Shown here piece after piece: positions 37,005 through 48,124 of a stretch of DNA of 64,000 nt (position 1 is the stretch's first letter; each line of letters opens with the position of its first letter). The stretch spans positions 150,816,826-150,880,825 of the forward strand of contig NC_039363.1 in NCBI RefSeq assembly GCF_003573695.1. Reading direction: 5' to 3'. This stretch comes from Papaver somniferum (taxonomy: Eukaryota; Streptophyta; Magnoliopsida; Ranunculales; Papaveraceae). The position numbers and the translations under genes were made by a program. The notes under the pieces were generated by a model. The model saw only the letters and a list, made by a program, of their open reading frames with translations. It was not told where the DNA came from and did no database searches.

Positions 37005-37463
37005 TTAATCTCTAGTGGTGCTCTTATTGTTCACTGAGGTTTCTTCAGAGTTCAAACTTTTGAAGCATGTCTCAAGAGACTTGTCTGCAATCACTTCTTG
37101 TTTCTCAAGTTTTTCAACTTGAATCTTCATATTAGCAACATCAGCTTTTGTTTCCTCAATCTTATCTTTGAGCCAATCTTGATTTCGAAGTGTTATTATG
37201 GGATTGGTTCTTAGTTCCTCAAAACCATGGATATAGTCAATCATACTATCGGAACGAATTCACTTGGTTTTGGTTGGATCTTGTAAGTTATAAGCCAACA
37301 GACATGACTCATCTTGTGATCCAACTGAACTATCAGAATCATAATCAGACATGATATTTGATATGTTTTTATTTTTCCTCTTTGTATTGATTCCTTGACA
37401 ATCTTTAACCTTTTGAGCTTCCTCTTTATTAGCCTTTGAGATACTGCGAGTTATTGGAGGCAT
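37005..37463 (-). pseudogene. Accessory frame of E3 with coiled coil, one internal stop
   Basis: Two minus-strand segments (37,463-37,260 and 37,244-37,005) are in one frame, separated by a single TGA. The product would be ~152 residues: a basic N-terminus (MPPITRSISKANKEEAQ), an acidic serine patch (SDYDSDSSVGSQDES), and a long charged helix with heptad spacing (KIEETKADVANMKIQVEKLE). It sits near the polypurine side like the E1 frame at 22,097, but the sequences differ. No known family is recognised. Confidence 0.4.
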
Positions 37464-37847
37464 GCTCGGTTATATATAAATAAAAAAGATTGATCAGGGC
37501 ATGAGAATACAGGCAAGAGATAGTTTCCCTTTAATAAGAGACAACTTTCGGACCGAAAGATATCAGGGGAATCCGAAAATATTAAAGAGTATATTTTGTT
37601 TCCTTTGTCCGAACTTCTCAAGCTGGAAGATTTATTAAAATTCTAAATTTCTAAATAAAACCTATAGTTGGAAGATCATGTTAATCATGAACATTTTTCA
37701 GATAACCATGGATTTGCAGCTATCCATAAAGTGTCGCAACTTTTCTGATAAACAACTACACAAACAAATGTGCTCCAGTTTTATTGTGCCTTTCCCATCC
37801 ATGAATAAGAGCACGAAAGATGATGAGAGTGCACAATTTTGATACAA

Positions 37848-38998
37848 CTAGGTTGCATCGTAGTAAGCTTTTTCTATCTTACAGTGAGTATCAGAAACAT
37901 AGTTTATGTTTCTCTTAGGGAATTTCTGCCCAAAATATATTCTCCCAAGATGATGATCTTTTCTAACTCTAGATATATGATCATGTGGAGAAACAGTACT
38001 GACGTGAGAATTTTCAGAGATAGATAAATCTCTCTTAATTCTTTCAATGAGAATTTTATACGATTTTCTCATTCTAAGGACTTCCTTATGATCCACATCA
38101 GTGTGATTATCTGAAACAATAATCGGAAATTCCTGATTGTTTCTTTTAGCAGAGATTCTGTCTTTCCCTTCCTTCTGGAGTCGTTCTTCATCAAAACAAG
38201 AATTGTTTCGATATGGATGAGCAGGAACCTTTTTCCAGAAGTGATTATCAACTCTTTCCTCTGATTCTTTTGAGTTGATCTTATCAGGTAGTGGTATAAT
38301 CCGTCTTTTTACTGAGGAATGATCTTTCAGTTTTTTAAGACAAGAAACTTCTTTCAATATTTTTACCACAGTATGTTGAAGAAGTATAAGTTTCCTGTCA
38401 AGTGACTGAAAGTTGTAGTCGTTAACATCACAAACATGGAATCGGTTCAAAGTTTCCTTTGCACAAGATTTCGTTTGATCATCAGTAGATCTACAAGATG
38501 GTTTATCATCCTCTTATGACTTGATGTAGTTAGGAAAACTACCATCATCTTGATTTGTTTCAGATGTGACTAAACCAGTTTTATCACAATCTGTAAAAGT
38601 AAAGCAAGAACTTTTAGTTTCCTCAACGTCATAAGAAATCACAACATCATCATTAGTAAGAGTCATGGGACGTATCTCTTTTTCTTGAGAAAGAGATTTA
38701 CCAAGAGTTTCTAACTCGACAGTGAGATCATATTCTCTATGGCTAGAATATCCAGTTGAATGTCTTTTTCTGTGATCTCCTGTTTAAAAAGATTTGTCTC
38801 TGTCTTTAATATCAAAACTTTAAAAGACAGTGATTTTATAGGCTTTAGGAGTTTTACCAACTCTTTATCAGCATCTTCCTTTCCATCAGAGATGGGCACA
38901 TATGTTTTCACAACTCCTGGATCATGAGTCAACGAAGTAGTAACATCTTCAACTTTTGAGTAGTCATACTCTTGCATAACATTAACTGAATCAGACAT
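37848..38998 (-). pseudogene. Unrecognised first gene of E3, broken
   Basis: The first frame after the primer site starts at 38,998 (MSDSVNVMQEYDYSKVEDVT) and is open to 38,711. Further open sequence at 38,450-37,848 is highly charged (for example KKLKDHSSVKRRIIPLP and HTDVDHKEVLRMRKSYKI). Between them lie readable but frame-shifted codons and at least one stop. Position suggests a gag-like product, yet I see no capsid motif, no zinc knuckle and no protease. E1, with near-identical LTRs, has an ordinary gag here. It could be a fast-evolved gag or a replaced gene. Confidence 0.4.
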
Positions 38999-39063
38999 AG
39001 ATTCAATTTCTTATAGGTTGCATCGCACCAAATACATATTGTTAGATCTTTTCATGTTTACCT

Positions 39064-39075
39064 GCTCTGATACCA
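39064..39075 (-). other. Initiator-Met tRNA primer-binding site of E3
   Basis: The minus strand reads TGGTATCAGAGC two bases inside the LTR end. This is the standard initiator-methionine tRNA site of copia elements and fixes the element's orientation. Confidence 0.9.
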
Positions 39076-39077
39076 AT

Positions 39078-39256
39078 TGAAAATACGAGGGTACCCAAAT
39101 ATACCTCAAACTAAAACTTTTCCACCTATAATTCCTTTCTCCGAAAGTGATTTTCTATGGATTGAGTCGAGACAATACAACAAATCGGTTCACACTTCGT
39201 ATGATCGTCTATGGATACGAGATCGAGACAATACAAAAACGAGGTATGTTTACTTG
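39078..39256 (-). repeat. Right (5') LTR of E3, part 1
   Basis: Starts TGAAAATACGAGGG. It is interrupted at 39,256 by element C1 with target-site copy ACTTG (39,252-39,256) and continues at 48,125. Confidence 0.85.
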
Positions 39257-39624
39257 TGTTTGAGGGTGAAAACAGTTTCTGCTGATTTTGGTAATTTCGG
39301 GTGTGTAGGTGAGAAACGAATTTAAACCCTAAACAATATACTGCAAGGGAGTACTTTAGATTCCATAGATCAATCTGTACAAATCAAGTGTTAACCAAGA
39401 AATGGACGTCCCAGTTTTGCTTCGGTCACAAAGTGAAGGAGAAGGGTTGGTTTGGTTAGGGAAGCGAAGAAAGTGTTGAGACCAGAATAGTTGATTCTGG
39501 AATAGTAGTTGTTTCACGACTTGTATCAGAAAGTGTGAAGCTAACATATGGAAAGATAGCAAATGTTTTCTGAATATTGTATCCTCCTGACGTGAACTTG
39601 TCGTTCGGTGGAAATAGGTAATGC

Positions 39625-39633
39625 CTATTTATA
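39625..39633 (-). promoter_or_regulatory. TATA box of left C1 LTR
   Basis: The minus strand reads TATAAATAG. The copy in the right LTR is at 46,397-46,405. Confidence 0.55.
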
Positions 39634-40884
39634 CAAGTCGAAGTGAAACGTACTCTGGTCTTATTAAGAAATGGAAAACGGGTGAGTAAATGGGAGGAGA
39701 TGGTAACCGGTAACGCTTGGAATTGTTGTTCCATAAAAGAAAGCGTTTCACCATTACTCCTTGTATTTACTAACCGCCTCATCCTTATAATACTTTCTTA
39801 TAACGAGCGTAGTATACGCCGCACGCTGTAAATCGCCAAACTAATACCCAATGAGCATCCCCCGGTTTGTGACATGTGTTGATGTCTCGAGTGTTTTCGT
39901 GGAAAACATGTAGCATGTTGTTGTTGTCTGGAAAGTTGAGATTGGGAGACTTTCCGGCTCGGTGGTAACCTTCAACGGTCGAGATTTTGCATCTTAAGAG
40001 GAAGGTAGTCGTTTATTATTGCAACCTTTCGTTTGGTATCCAGTGGCATGAAAGTATGATCAATATGGCTTTAATATGCCCCAATTTAGGCGCGGCCAAA
40101 AGTTAGGGTTTTGGCTTTGTTTAGGCGCGACCAAACTAGGACCAAAGGTTGCCATGTGTTAGTTGGTAACCTTGGACGGCTAAGATCTGCATCTTAGATG
40201 AAAAAGTGGTCGTTGATTGTTGCAGGCCTTCGTTTTGGTAGCCGCATAGGTAAGGCCGACATGGTATGGTGCGGCAAGGTGGTTAGCATGCCATTGGCAC
40301 ATGTGGCATGGCATGCCTTGGCGTGGCCAAAACTAGGGTTTTGGGCCAAAGGTTACCATGCGTTGTTTGGTTACCTTGGACGGCTAAGATTTGCATCTAG
40401 GATGGAAGGGTGGCCGTTGATCGTCGCACGCCTTCGTTTTGGTAGCCGCATGGAGAAGGTCGACATGGTATGGCGCGACAAGGTGGTTGGCATCCCATTG
40501 GCACATGTGGCATGGCATGCCTTGGCGCGGTTTGGCGTGGCCAAAACTAGGGTTTTGGGCCAAAGGTTACCATGCGTTGTTTGGCGACCTTGGACGGCTA
40601 AGATTTGCATCTAGGATTGAAGGGTGGTCGTTGATCGTCGCACGCCTTCGTTTTGATAGCCGCATAGGAAAGGACGACATGGTGGGGCCAAGGCCAATGG
40701 CGCGGATGGCTTGGCATGGTGGGGCCAAGGCAAGGTGCGGTTGGCTTGGCATGGTGGGGCCAAGGGTTTGGCATGCCATTGGCGCATGGTGCGGCTAGCA
40801 TGGTTGGGATCAAGGAAAGGTGCGGTTGGCTTGGCATGGTGGGGCCAAGGGATTGGCATGCCATTGGCGTATGGTGCGGCTAGC

Positions 40885-41330
40885 ATAGTTGGCATGCCTT
40901 GGCGCGGTAGACGTGGCTGGCATGGTTTGCAATTGGCACAATGGTGCGGCTGGCATGGTTGGCATGCCTTGGCGCGGAGATGTGGCTGGCATGGTTTTCC
41001 ATTGGCACAGTGGTGCGGCTGGCATGGTTGGCATGCCTTGGTGCAGAGATGTGGATGGCATAGTTTTCCATTGGCACAGTGGTGCGGCTGGAATGGTTGG
41101 CATGCCTTGGCACGGAGATGTGGCCGGCATGGTTTTCCATTGGCACAGTGGTGCGGCCGGCATGGTTGGCATGCCTTGGCGCGAAGATGTGGCTGGCATG
41201 GTTTGCCATTGGCACAGTGGTGCGGTTGTCATGGTTGGCATGCCTTGGCGCGGAGATGTGGGTGGCATGGTTTTCCATTGGCACAGTAGTGAGGCTGGCA
41301 TGGTTGGCATGCCTTGGCGCGGTAGCATGA
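40885..41330. repeat. 69-bp GC-rich tandem array in left C1 LTR
   Basis: Landmark GGCGCGGAGATGTGG recurs at about 40,971, 41,040, 41,109, 41,178, 41,247 and 41,316, exactly 69 bases apart. Units are ~90% alike, rich in TGGCATGG and GGCATGCC palindromes. The block before it (40,660-40,885) has shorter irregular 'ggcatggtggggccaagg' units. Because 69 is a multiple of three and stop codons are absent, frames are open on both strands; they are not genes. Confidence 0.9.
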
Positions 41331-41528
41331 GAATTAGGGTTTGTCATAGATGATGTCGGTCAATGTTAAGGGTTCTGCCGTGGAACATGACACATAAAAA
41401 ATAGGTACCCTGGTAATTCTTACATAGGCATGCTGATCGATTCAATAAATGTGTTAATGGTCATAGTGACGTCATGTCAGTTGTACGGTTTTACGGTTTT
41501 AACCCTAAGCTAAAAACCACTATCAACA

Positions 41529-41541
41529 TTAAGTCCCCTGC
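41529..41541 (-). promoter_or_regulatory. Polypurine tract of C1
   Basis: The minus strand reads GCAGGGGACTTAA, directly before the LTR start TGTTGATAG. Confidence 0.6.
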
Positions 41542-42626
41542 TTAGCTCGGAACATGAGCATTGTTGTGAGCTAAGCATAAGATGGTGACGGGCAAGGACA
41601 AAAATGGAAACGACAAGTCGTGAAAAGATGGTCAGGAAGGTCTGACTAACCTTTTCGAGAGGTAAGGAGAGTCCATGATTCTCGTGTTTGGCTGCCTTGT
41701 GTAGATTCTATTCGTGGTGTAAATCGTGAAGTGGTGAGATATAGATCGTCGGCTTAGTCTGGACATGCATTACCTTGGCTAGGTTAGGGAACATCATGAT
41801 GCTGGCTTGGCGAGTTGTCGGTGTTGGTGCGGCAAGTCATGGCGCGGACGGCTTTGGCATGGTAATTGGTCTTTGCGGGCCCGGTTGCCTCTTTTCCTTA
41901 CTTGACTCAAACAGTAAGTCATTTCCTTATTCAAACTCCCAAGTATCACGCCTATAAAAAGAGGGCCGGCCTCTCCTTTTACTTCACACCTATATATTTT
42001 TTGTATTCTGACTGTGGTAACACTAAAGCGGACGAGCGAATCCCAGGTATATCTTCCAACACTTTCTCTTTAACTTGTTTTTCTTGTTTGTTTTTTTTGT
42101 GTGTTAGTGCAACCCTAGCTGTAGGGGTACCTTTTCATGAACTTGTAGAAATGTTGTCCTTCTGCGTTGGTATGAATCCTAGCCGTAGGTATGCTTTGTA
42201 CGAACTTGTAGTAACTTAGGCGTGAATACCGTAGTGATGTTGGCCGCCTCAATTACCGTGCAAAGTAGGCATGCATGAGCTGGTAATTCTCATTCCCTTC
42301 CCGCGAAAACCTAGCTTCTGGGATTTACACATTTTTCCTGGTGTGACCGTGTGTATGGTTTCCGTGGTGGGGCGCGCCTCCTCGGCCGGGAGTAAATTTC
42401 CCGCTACAGGGTATGGTCTTGGCATGAGGTGGTGATGCAGCGTCTGTCAGTCCCCATTTCTTTGCCTATGCACATTATGACTTTGAAACAAATTGGCTCG
42501 CGTCCAGGATGGATCTCCTGTATCTGATAAAATAATTTCCATGCACTTTCCGTAATAATTTCTCTTCGTACTGTTCCATTGTAGTTATTTCGAAGGTGGA
42601 AGTAGCGTGAGAGAATTTTCGTTAGG
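41542..42626 (+). other. Promoter and leader region of the C1 antisense gene
   Basis: No coding capacity is supported. It holds a plus-strand TATA at 41,953, a tandem ~70-base repeat near 42,105-42,215 ('cctagc[tc]gtagg...gaacttgtag'), and a possible leader intron from about 42,048 (CCAG/GTATAT) to the AG at 42,624-42,625, just before the ATG at 42,627. Confidence 0.45.
41953..41960 (+). promoter_or_regulatory. TATA box of the antisense gene in C1
   Basis: TATAAAAA in the context CGCCTATAAAAAGAGGG, followed by a CT-rich stretch, on the strand opposite to the LTR promoters. It suggests the captured gene has its own promoter. Confidence 0.55.
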
Positions 42627-45349
42627 ATGTCATTTGAGAAAAGTTTTGCCGTACCGAAAGATGTTGGCAATTCCAAGTCGAACATAGATGATGAGTTCTT
42701 TACAACATCCACCACGATTAGGAGAAATCATCCCAAGTATGTGTCGATTCTTCTGACTGGTCCGAAAAGTGAAGTAGAGGCCCGGTTGGTTCGGCTAGGA
42801 GGTGTAATAAGGTTTTGTCTTCAGAGGAAAGAGTATCATGCTTCTCCTATTGACTTTAAAATATTTGTGAGTCCGTTGCGTCCCTTTGATAAATGGATGC
42901 GATTCATGATGATCCAGGAATGTGTAAAAGCCAGTTTGACCAAGGTGCAGATCATTGATGTTGTCGCAGCTTCCACAGTGCTTCAAATTAGGAAAGATAT
43001 TCCAGGCTTGGTTGATTTTATTTCCAGATGGTGTACAGACATTCACACGGCTATATGAAGGTGGGTGAAATGACTATCTCCTTAGAGAGCGTGGCCGTGT
43101 TACTGAACCTTCCTGTAATAGGAAACCTCGATGTCAAATTGTCTGCAGATGAAGAAAAAATTCCCGCCGCTCTGGTTGCGAAATCAAAAGGATTCATTCG
43201 GAAAGAAAACGAGATGAGGTGCTTCTATGGCTGGTGGGTGTCTCAGTGGTTTCCCGATGAGTTGGAGACGAATCAGAAGAATAGTACACTTCATGTCGCG
43301 GCGTTCTTGGCTCTTTGATTATCCAAAGATATTTTCGATGATGGCTCGGGTAAGAAGGAGATAAGACAGGAACTTATCAAGTTTTCCATAAAATTGGAAA
43401 AAGGTGTCGTTCTCCCTATTGGCGGCTTGTTTCTTGGTTCTCTGTACACACACTTGGATCAGATGGTCGCGGACATGTGCGCTTCAAATGGTTACATGAA
43501 AGTGGATTTGTATATTCATGCCGCCTTTTTCCAAGCGTGTTTTTGGGAGCACTTCGAAAGGTATGCTCCAAAACCGTTGGTCGTACTTTCCGAGTCTTGG
43601 GGTGGCTCTAGGCTACTGCGCTGGTCGAATAGGCGCCCCAAGATTGGTTCGAACCTGATTGGATTCCTTGAAAACTCGCACACGGTAAATTTTCATCCAT
43701 GGGCTCCGGTGCATGCGTCCATAACTCAGATCATTACCTTTGCTCCTGCTCCGAGCATGTCTTTGTCTTCTGATAAAGAGGATATGAGTGTTGGAGAGAT
43801 GGTGTTCATGCGAAGTTGCACGCCCGGTTATCTGTCGTCTTTGTTTCGAGGATCTTGCAAAGCAGTATCTTACAATATTGATAGGGCGGCTCGGCATATG
43901 GGTTTTGACCAAGGGGTCCCACTTGTTCGTCAGCCGGTTGTTCCAGAAGTCTCGTTGCCAACTGTTCTCGATGCTACTGTTCTTGTGTCGGGTAAAAGTC
44001 TCTCTTTCCTGCTTGCGGAAAGAAATCCATCAACAACCTCCAAAAATAACATATTTTGAAAGGATGAGTTTCTCGTTTTTTCATGGATTCATGAATGATG
44101 TGGTAGAAAACCGTCGTGGTAAGCCTTCTCCTGCGGTTTTAGCGGAGCATCCACTGCTGAGGGATCCTTATTCTCCCAAGCGAAAATCCATTAACCTGAA
44201 TGCAGATAGTCCCCAAGTGAAGGAGCAAAGATCTAAAAGCCGTGCAGATGGTTCCCAGTAAGTTTCGACAGCCCTACCGACTTTCAGTTCATCCAGTATG
44301 CGGGTATGTGTGATTTTCCTCTTAACTTTAGTTGGATCGTGTATATCCTTGTTTCTTTCATGAGTATCCGTCTTTGTATCTTGCCTAGGCTCTCAGCAGC
44401 GTGAACGCCTTTACCAAACTTGCAAGTAGTCAGAAAAAATCGCTTCTCGAGGCGGAGAGTAGCAGTGTTGAGCCTATCCGTGGCGATAGAAAACCCGAGA
44501 AGGATGAAAGCTCAGAGTTCAGTGATGGTGAGAGTAGTTCTTCCGACAGCAGTGCTGAATCTTCCTCTAGCCAGTCTGAAAGCGAATCAGTGAGTCTCCC
44601 GCATGTTTTTTTTCTTTCTCTTTGGAAAATATCTAATCCGCGATGTCATAGGGGAAACCGTTTCTGAAGATGGCCCTGAGACGGAGACTGGTGGTGATAC
44701 ATCTTTGTCTCCAATTGTGGCAGCCGCACCGGGAGACCTTGGAATGGATGTTGATCGAGACGAAAACTTCGTTGTGACTCAGACAATGGAGAGTACTCCA
44801 GTGGTCGAAGGTGCAATTGTCGCTAGGAATCCCTTGTCGGTTGCTGATGTAGACGCGGGCTCCACTTTCAACCCTCCATACCTGGTTCCTTATCCGGATC
44901 ATTTGTTGATCGGGGGATTTAGCGTGCCAGCCAAACATGCGGCGCTATACACCAAGATATGGGAAATCTACGGACATATCGCCACGACCAAGAAGGTTAC
45001 TAGTCGATTTGCATTGGTTAAGCGTGTGGAGGAAGCTTTGTCTTTGATTGACGACATGTGCAACATGACCGGTAATACTGTTTCTGAGGATGTAATCTCG
45101 AGATGGAGGTTCCATCGTAACATGTGTGTAAACTTCGAGTTCAATGTTCCTTGGTTCATTGAAGGTTTCTTTGAGGTTGAAAAGTTGCTGGTCGAAACAG
45201 TCGAAGGTCCTTATGCGGATATGGTGAAGAAGCATGAAGCAGAAGTCGAAAAATTGTCCAGGAAGCTGAAGTTGAAGAGGGAGGCTCTCCAAAGCACGAA
45301 GGAGGCTCTTGCTAAGAAGAGCAAGCCATTGTTGAAAAACTTTCCTTGA
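42627..45349 (+). pseudogene. Plant-mobile-domain (PMD) gene, antisense within C1
   Basis: The N-terminal half has the PMD (aminotransferase-like) pattern: IDVVAASTVLQIRKDIPGLV, FISRWCTD.HTA, then GEMTISLESVAVLLNLPVIG, FYGWWVSQWFP and LPIGGLFLGSLYTHLDQ. Family members include MAIN/MAIL-type plant proteins and many transposon-borne copies. A middle part is acidic and serine-rich (44,400-44,590). The C-terminal part has YPDHLLIGGFSVPAKHA, VISRWRFHRN and a lysine/glutamate coiled coil to 45,349. Damage: a frame change near 43,050 (between HTA and GYMKV), a TGA at 43,316-43,318 in an otherwise continuous frame, and a frame change near 44,030. Introns are likely at 44,258-44,388 and 44,590-44,651 (GT...AG), but the phases do not join cleanly. 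It cannot make a full protein as it stands. Confidence 0.8.
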
Positions 45350-46029
45350 ATGTATTTTTGTCTTCTGAACTTCTTATTTTTAGTTATTTTTTTTTGAAAG
45401 GAAAATGAGACGCCTAGTTTATGGTTTTGATTTCCTGGATTTTTGGGTTGATAGAAAAATGTTACCTTGAGGGTTTTGGATTATTCTTTTGGAATGAATT
45501 GTTTTGGAATGGATTGTTTTGGGAATGATGTTGTCTTAATTACGATTGCAAGTGACACAAAAATGCCAGGAAAACCATGGAACTGTGAGCGTTGCGTGTC
45601 GGTAGATGACATGGTGTGAAACATAACATGGATATCGGTTTCATCATTCCCGTGAAAACTTGAAATAGCAAACCATGTATTTTTTCTAGGTAAGAGTTAC
45701 TCGGTTTTTCAGGTCTCCTGATGAAAAGGGAATCTTCCGGGTGTAAAACCGAGTTTTACGGGAGGCACCGCCGTGATTGTGGAAAGTCCCCAGTCGCATC
45801 ATCTGATAGTCGTCGATACCTAGTTGGATCATTCGCTTTTAACCTCTAGGCAGTCCCCAGTCATCCCTCGCCGTGTCAAGACTGATAATCGGGTCATCTG
45901 ATAACTGAGTCGTCGATCCCTGAGCAGATCCTGCTTCTACCGCCTTGATGTCTGGGTCGAAGCATGAGTTCGATGGTAGAAAATTGGCATTGTAACCGAA
46001 AGATCAATCTCCCACTATGGTCGCCAATT
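45350..46029. other. Non-coding spacer of C1 between antisense gene and primer site
   Basis: It holds the 3' end of the antisense gene and, on the minus strand, the leader next to the primer site. Repeated 'cagtccccagtc' and 'tcatctgata' phrases (45,785-45,905) stand out. No gene is supported. Confidence 0.55.
46013..46027 (-). other. Probable primer-binding site of C1
   Basis: The minus strand reads TGGCGACCATAGTGGG, two bases inside the right LTR. It starts like plant gypsy (Tat-type) primer sites but is diverged in the middle; tRNA identity is not assigned. Confidence 0.55.
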
Positions 46030-48119
46030 GTTTGAGGGTGAAAACGGTTTCTGCTGATTTTGGTAATTTCGGGTGTGTGGGTGAGAAACAAATTTAAACC
46101 CTAAACAATGTACTGCAAGGGAGTACTTTAGATTCGAAAGATCAATATGTACAAATCCGGCCTAAACCAAGAAATGGTCGTTCCAGACTTGCTTCGGTCA
46201 CAAAGTGAAGGAGAAGGGTTGGTTTGGGGAGGGAAGCGAAGGAAGTGTTAAGACCAGAATAGTTGATTCTGGAAGAGTAGTTGTTTCACGACTTGTATCA
46301 GAAAGTGGGAAGCTAACAGATGGAAAGCTAGCAAATGTTTTCTGAGTGTTGTATCCTCCTGACCTGAACTTGTCGTTCGGTGGAAATAGGTAATGCCTAT
46401 TTATACAATTCGAAGTGAAACGTACTCTGGTCTCATTAAGAAATGAAAAACGGGTGACTAAATGGGAGGAGGTGGTAACCGGTAACGCTTGGAATTGATG
46501 TTCCATCAAAGAAAGCGTTTCACTGTTACTCCCTGTATTTACTAACCGCCTCATCCTTATGACACTTTCTTATAACAAGCGTAGTGTACGCCGTACGCTG
46601 TAAACCGCCAAGCCAATACCCAATGAGCATCCCCCAATTTGTGACATGTGTTGATGTCTCGAGTGTTTTCGTGGAAAACATGTAGCATGTTGTTGTTGTC
46701 TGGAAAGTTGATATTGGGAGACTTGCCGGATCGGTGGTAACCTTCAACGGTCGAGATTTTGCATCTTAAGAGGAAGGTAGCCTTTGATTAGTGCAACCTT
46801 TCGTTTGGTAGCCAGTGGCATGAAAGTATGATCAGTATGGCTTTAATATGGCCCAGTTTAGGCGCGACCAAAAGTTAGGGTTTTGTCTTTGTTTAGGCGC
46901 GACCAAACTAGGGCCAAAGGTTTCCATGTGTTAGCGGGTAACCTTGGACGGCTAAGATCTGCATCTTAGATGAAAAAGTGGTCGTTGATTGTTGCAGGAC
47001 TTCGTTTTGGTAGCCGCATGGGTAAGGACGGCATGGTATGGCGCGGCAAGGTGGTTGGCATGCCATTGGCACATGTGGCATGGCATGCCTTGACGCGGTT
47101 TGGCGTAGCCAAAACTAGGGTTTTGGGCCAAAGGTTACCATGCGTTGTTTGGCGACCTTGGACGGCTAGGATTTGCATCTAGGATGGAAGGGTGTCTGTT
47201 GATCGTCGCACGCCTTCTTTTTGGTAACCGCATAGGGAAGGCTGGCATGGTGGGTCCAAGGAAAATGGCGCTGATGGATTAGCATGGTGGGGCCAAGGAA
47301 ATGTACGGTTGGCTTAGCATGGTGGGTCCAAGGGTTTGGCATGCCATTGTCGCATGGTGCGGCTAGCATGGTTGTGGATAAGGCAAGGTGTGGTTGGCTT
47401 GGCATGGTGGGGCCAAGGGTTTGGCATGCTGCGGCTAGCATGGTTGGCATGCCTTGGCGCGGTAGACGTGGATGGCATGGTTTGCCATTGGCACAGTGGT
47501 GCGGCTGGCATGGTTGGCATGCCTTGGCGCGGAGATATGGCTGGCATGGTTTTCCATTGGCACAGTGGTGTGGCTGGCATGGTTGGCATGCATTGGCGCG
47601 GAGATGTGGCTGGCATGGTTTGCCATTGGCACAGTGGTGTGGCTGGCATGGTTGGCATGCCTTGGCGCGGAGATGTGGCTGGCATGGTTTGCCATTGGCA
47701 CAATGGTGCGGCTGGCATGGTTGGCATGCCTTGGCACGGAGATGTGGATGGCATGGTTTTCCATTGGCACAGTGGTGCGGATGGCATGGTTGGCATGCCT
47801 TGGCGTGGAGATGTGGCTGGCATGGTTGGCATGCCTTGGCGCGGAGATGTGGGTGGCATGGTTTTCCATTGGCACAGTGGTGCGGCTGGCATGGTTGGCA
47901 TGCCTTGGCGCGGTAGCATGAGAATTAGGGTTTGGCATAGATGATGTCGGTCAATGTCAAGGGTTCTGCCGTGGAACATGAGACATAAAAAAAAGGTACC
48001 CTAGTAATTATTACGTATGCATGCTGATCGATTCAATAAATGTGTTAATGGTCATAGTGACGTCATGTCAGTTGTACGGTTTTACGATTTTAACCCTAAG
48101 TTAAAAACCACCATCAACA
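46030..48119 (-). repeat. Right (5') LTR of C1
   Basis: 2,090 bp, the same ends as the left LTR and high similarity. It is about 180 bases shorter, mostly from fewer ~200-bp units, while it has about as many 69-bp units. TATA is at 46,397-46,405 (minus). Differences from the left LTR are more numerous than between the D LTRs, so C1 is probably older than D. Confidence 0.85.
47440..47925. repeat. 69-bp GC-rich tandem array in right C1 LTR
   Basis: Six to seven units of the same 69-bp repeat, one of them shortened by ~35 bases near 47,820. As in the left LTR, long frames are open on both strands purely because of the repeat length and composition. Confidence 0.9.
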
Positions 48120-48124
48120 ACTTG

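Larger units (their letters stand above)
39257..41528 (-). repeat. Left (3') LTR of C1
   Basis: 2,272 bp. On the minus strand, U3 begins TGTTGATAGTGG at 41,528, contains the 69-bp array and three or four ~180-210-bp units (around 40,015, 40,196, 40,404 and 40,617), and reaches a TATA at 39,625. R-U5 follows to 39,257. Confidence 0.85.
39257..48119 (-). mobile_element. Element C1: gag-pol-less gypsy-like element with an antisense gene
   Basis: An 8,863-bp element with LTRs at 39,257-41,528 and 46,030-48,119 (TGTTTGAGGG...CAACA on the plus strand) and exact ACTTG duplications at 39,252-39,256 and 48,120-48,124. Minus orientation is shown by TATA boxes on the minus strand of both LTRs, a primer-site-like TGGCGACCATAGTGGG next to the right LTR, and a purine tract (GCAGGGGACTTAA) next to the left LTR. 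No gag, protease, RT or integrase is present. The only gene is a plus-strand, hence antisense, plant-mobile-domain gene. Tat-lineage elements are known to carry antisense genes, so C1 may be a Tat derivative mobilised by others. Confidence 0.85.

Noticed and set aside
40885..41330. Regularly spaced repeats, CRISPR-like at first glance
   Set aside because: Units are directly adjacent with no unique spacers, lie in an LTR, and the genome is a plant's.
40711..41353. Long open frames on both strands (up to 192 codons) with a 23-residue repeat
   Set aside because: They arise from the 69-bp tandem array, whose period is a multiple of three and which lacks stop codons. Five frames are open at once and codon use is meaningless.
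42404..43046. Minus-strand frames of 83-103 codons over the PMD gene
   Set aside because: Reverse shadows of the plus-strand PMD coding sequence.
47284..47979. Open frames of 149-221 codons on both strands
   Set aside because: Same 69-bp array artefact in the other C1 LTR.
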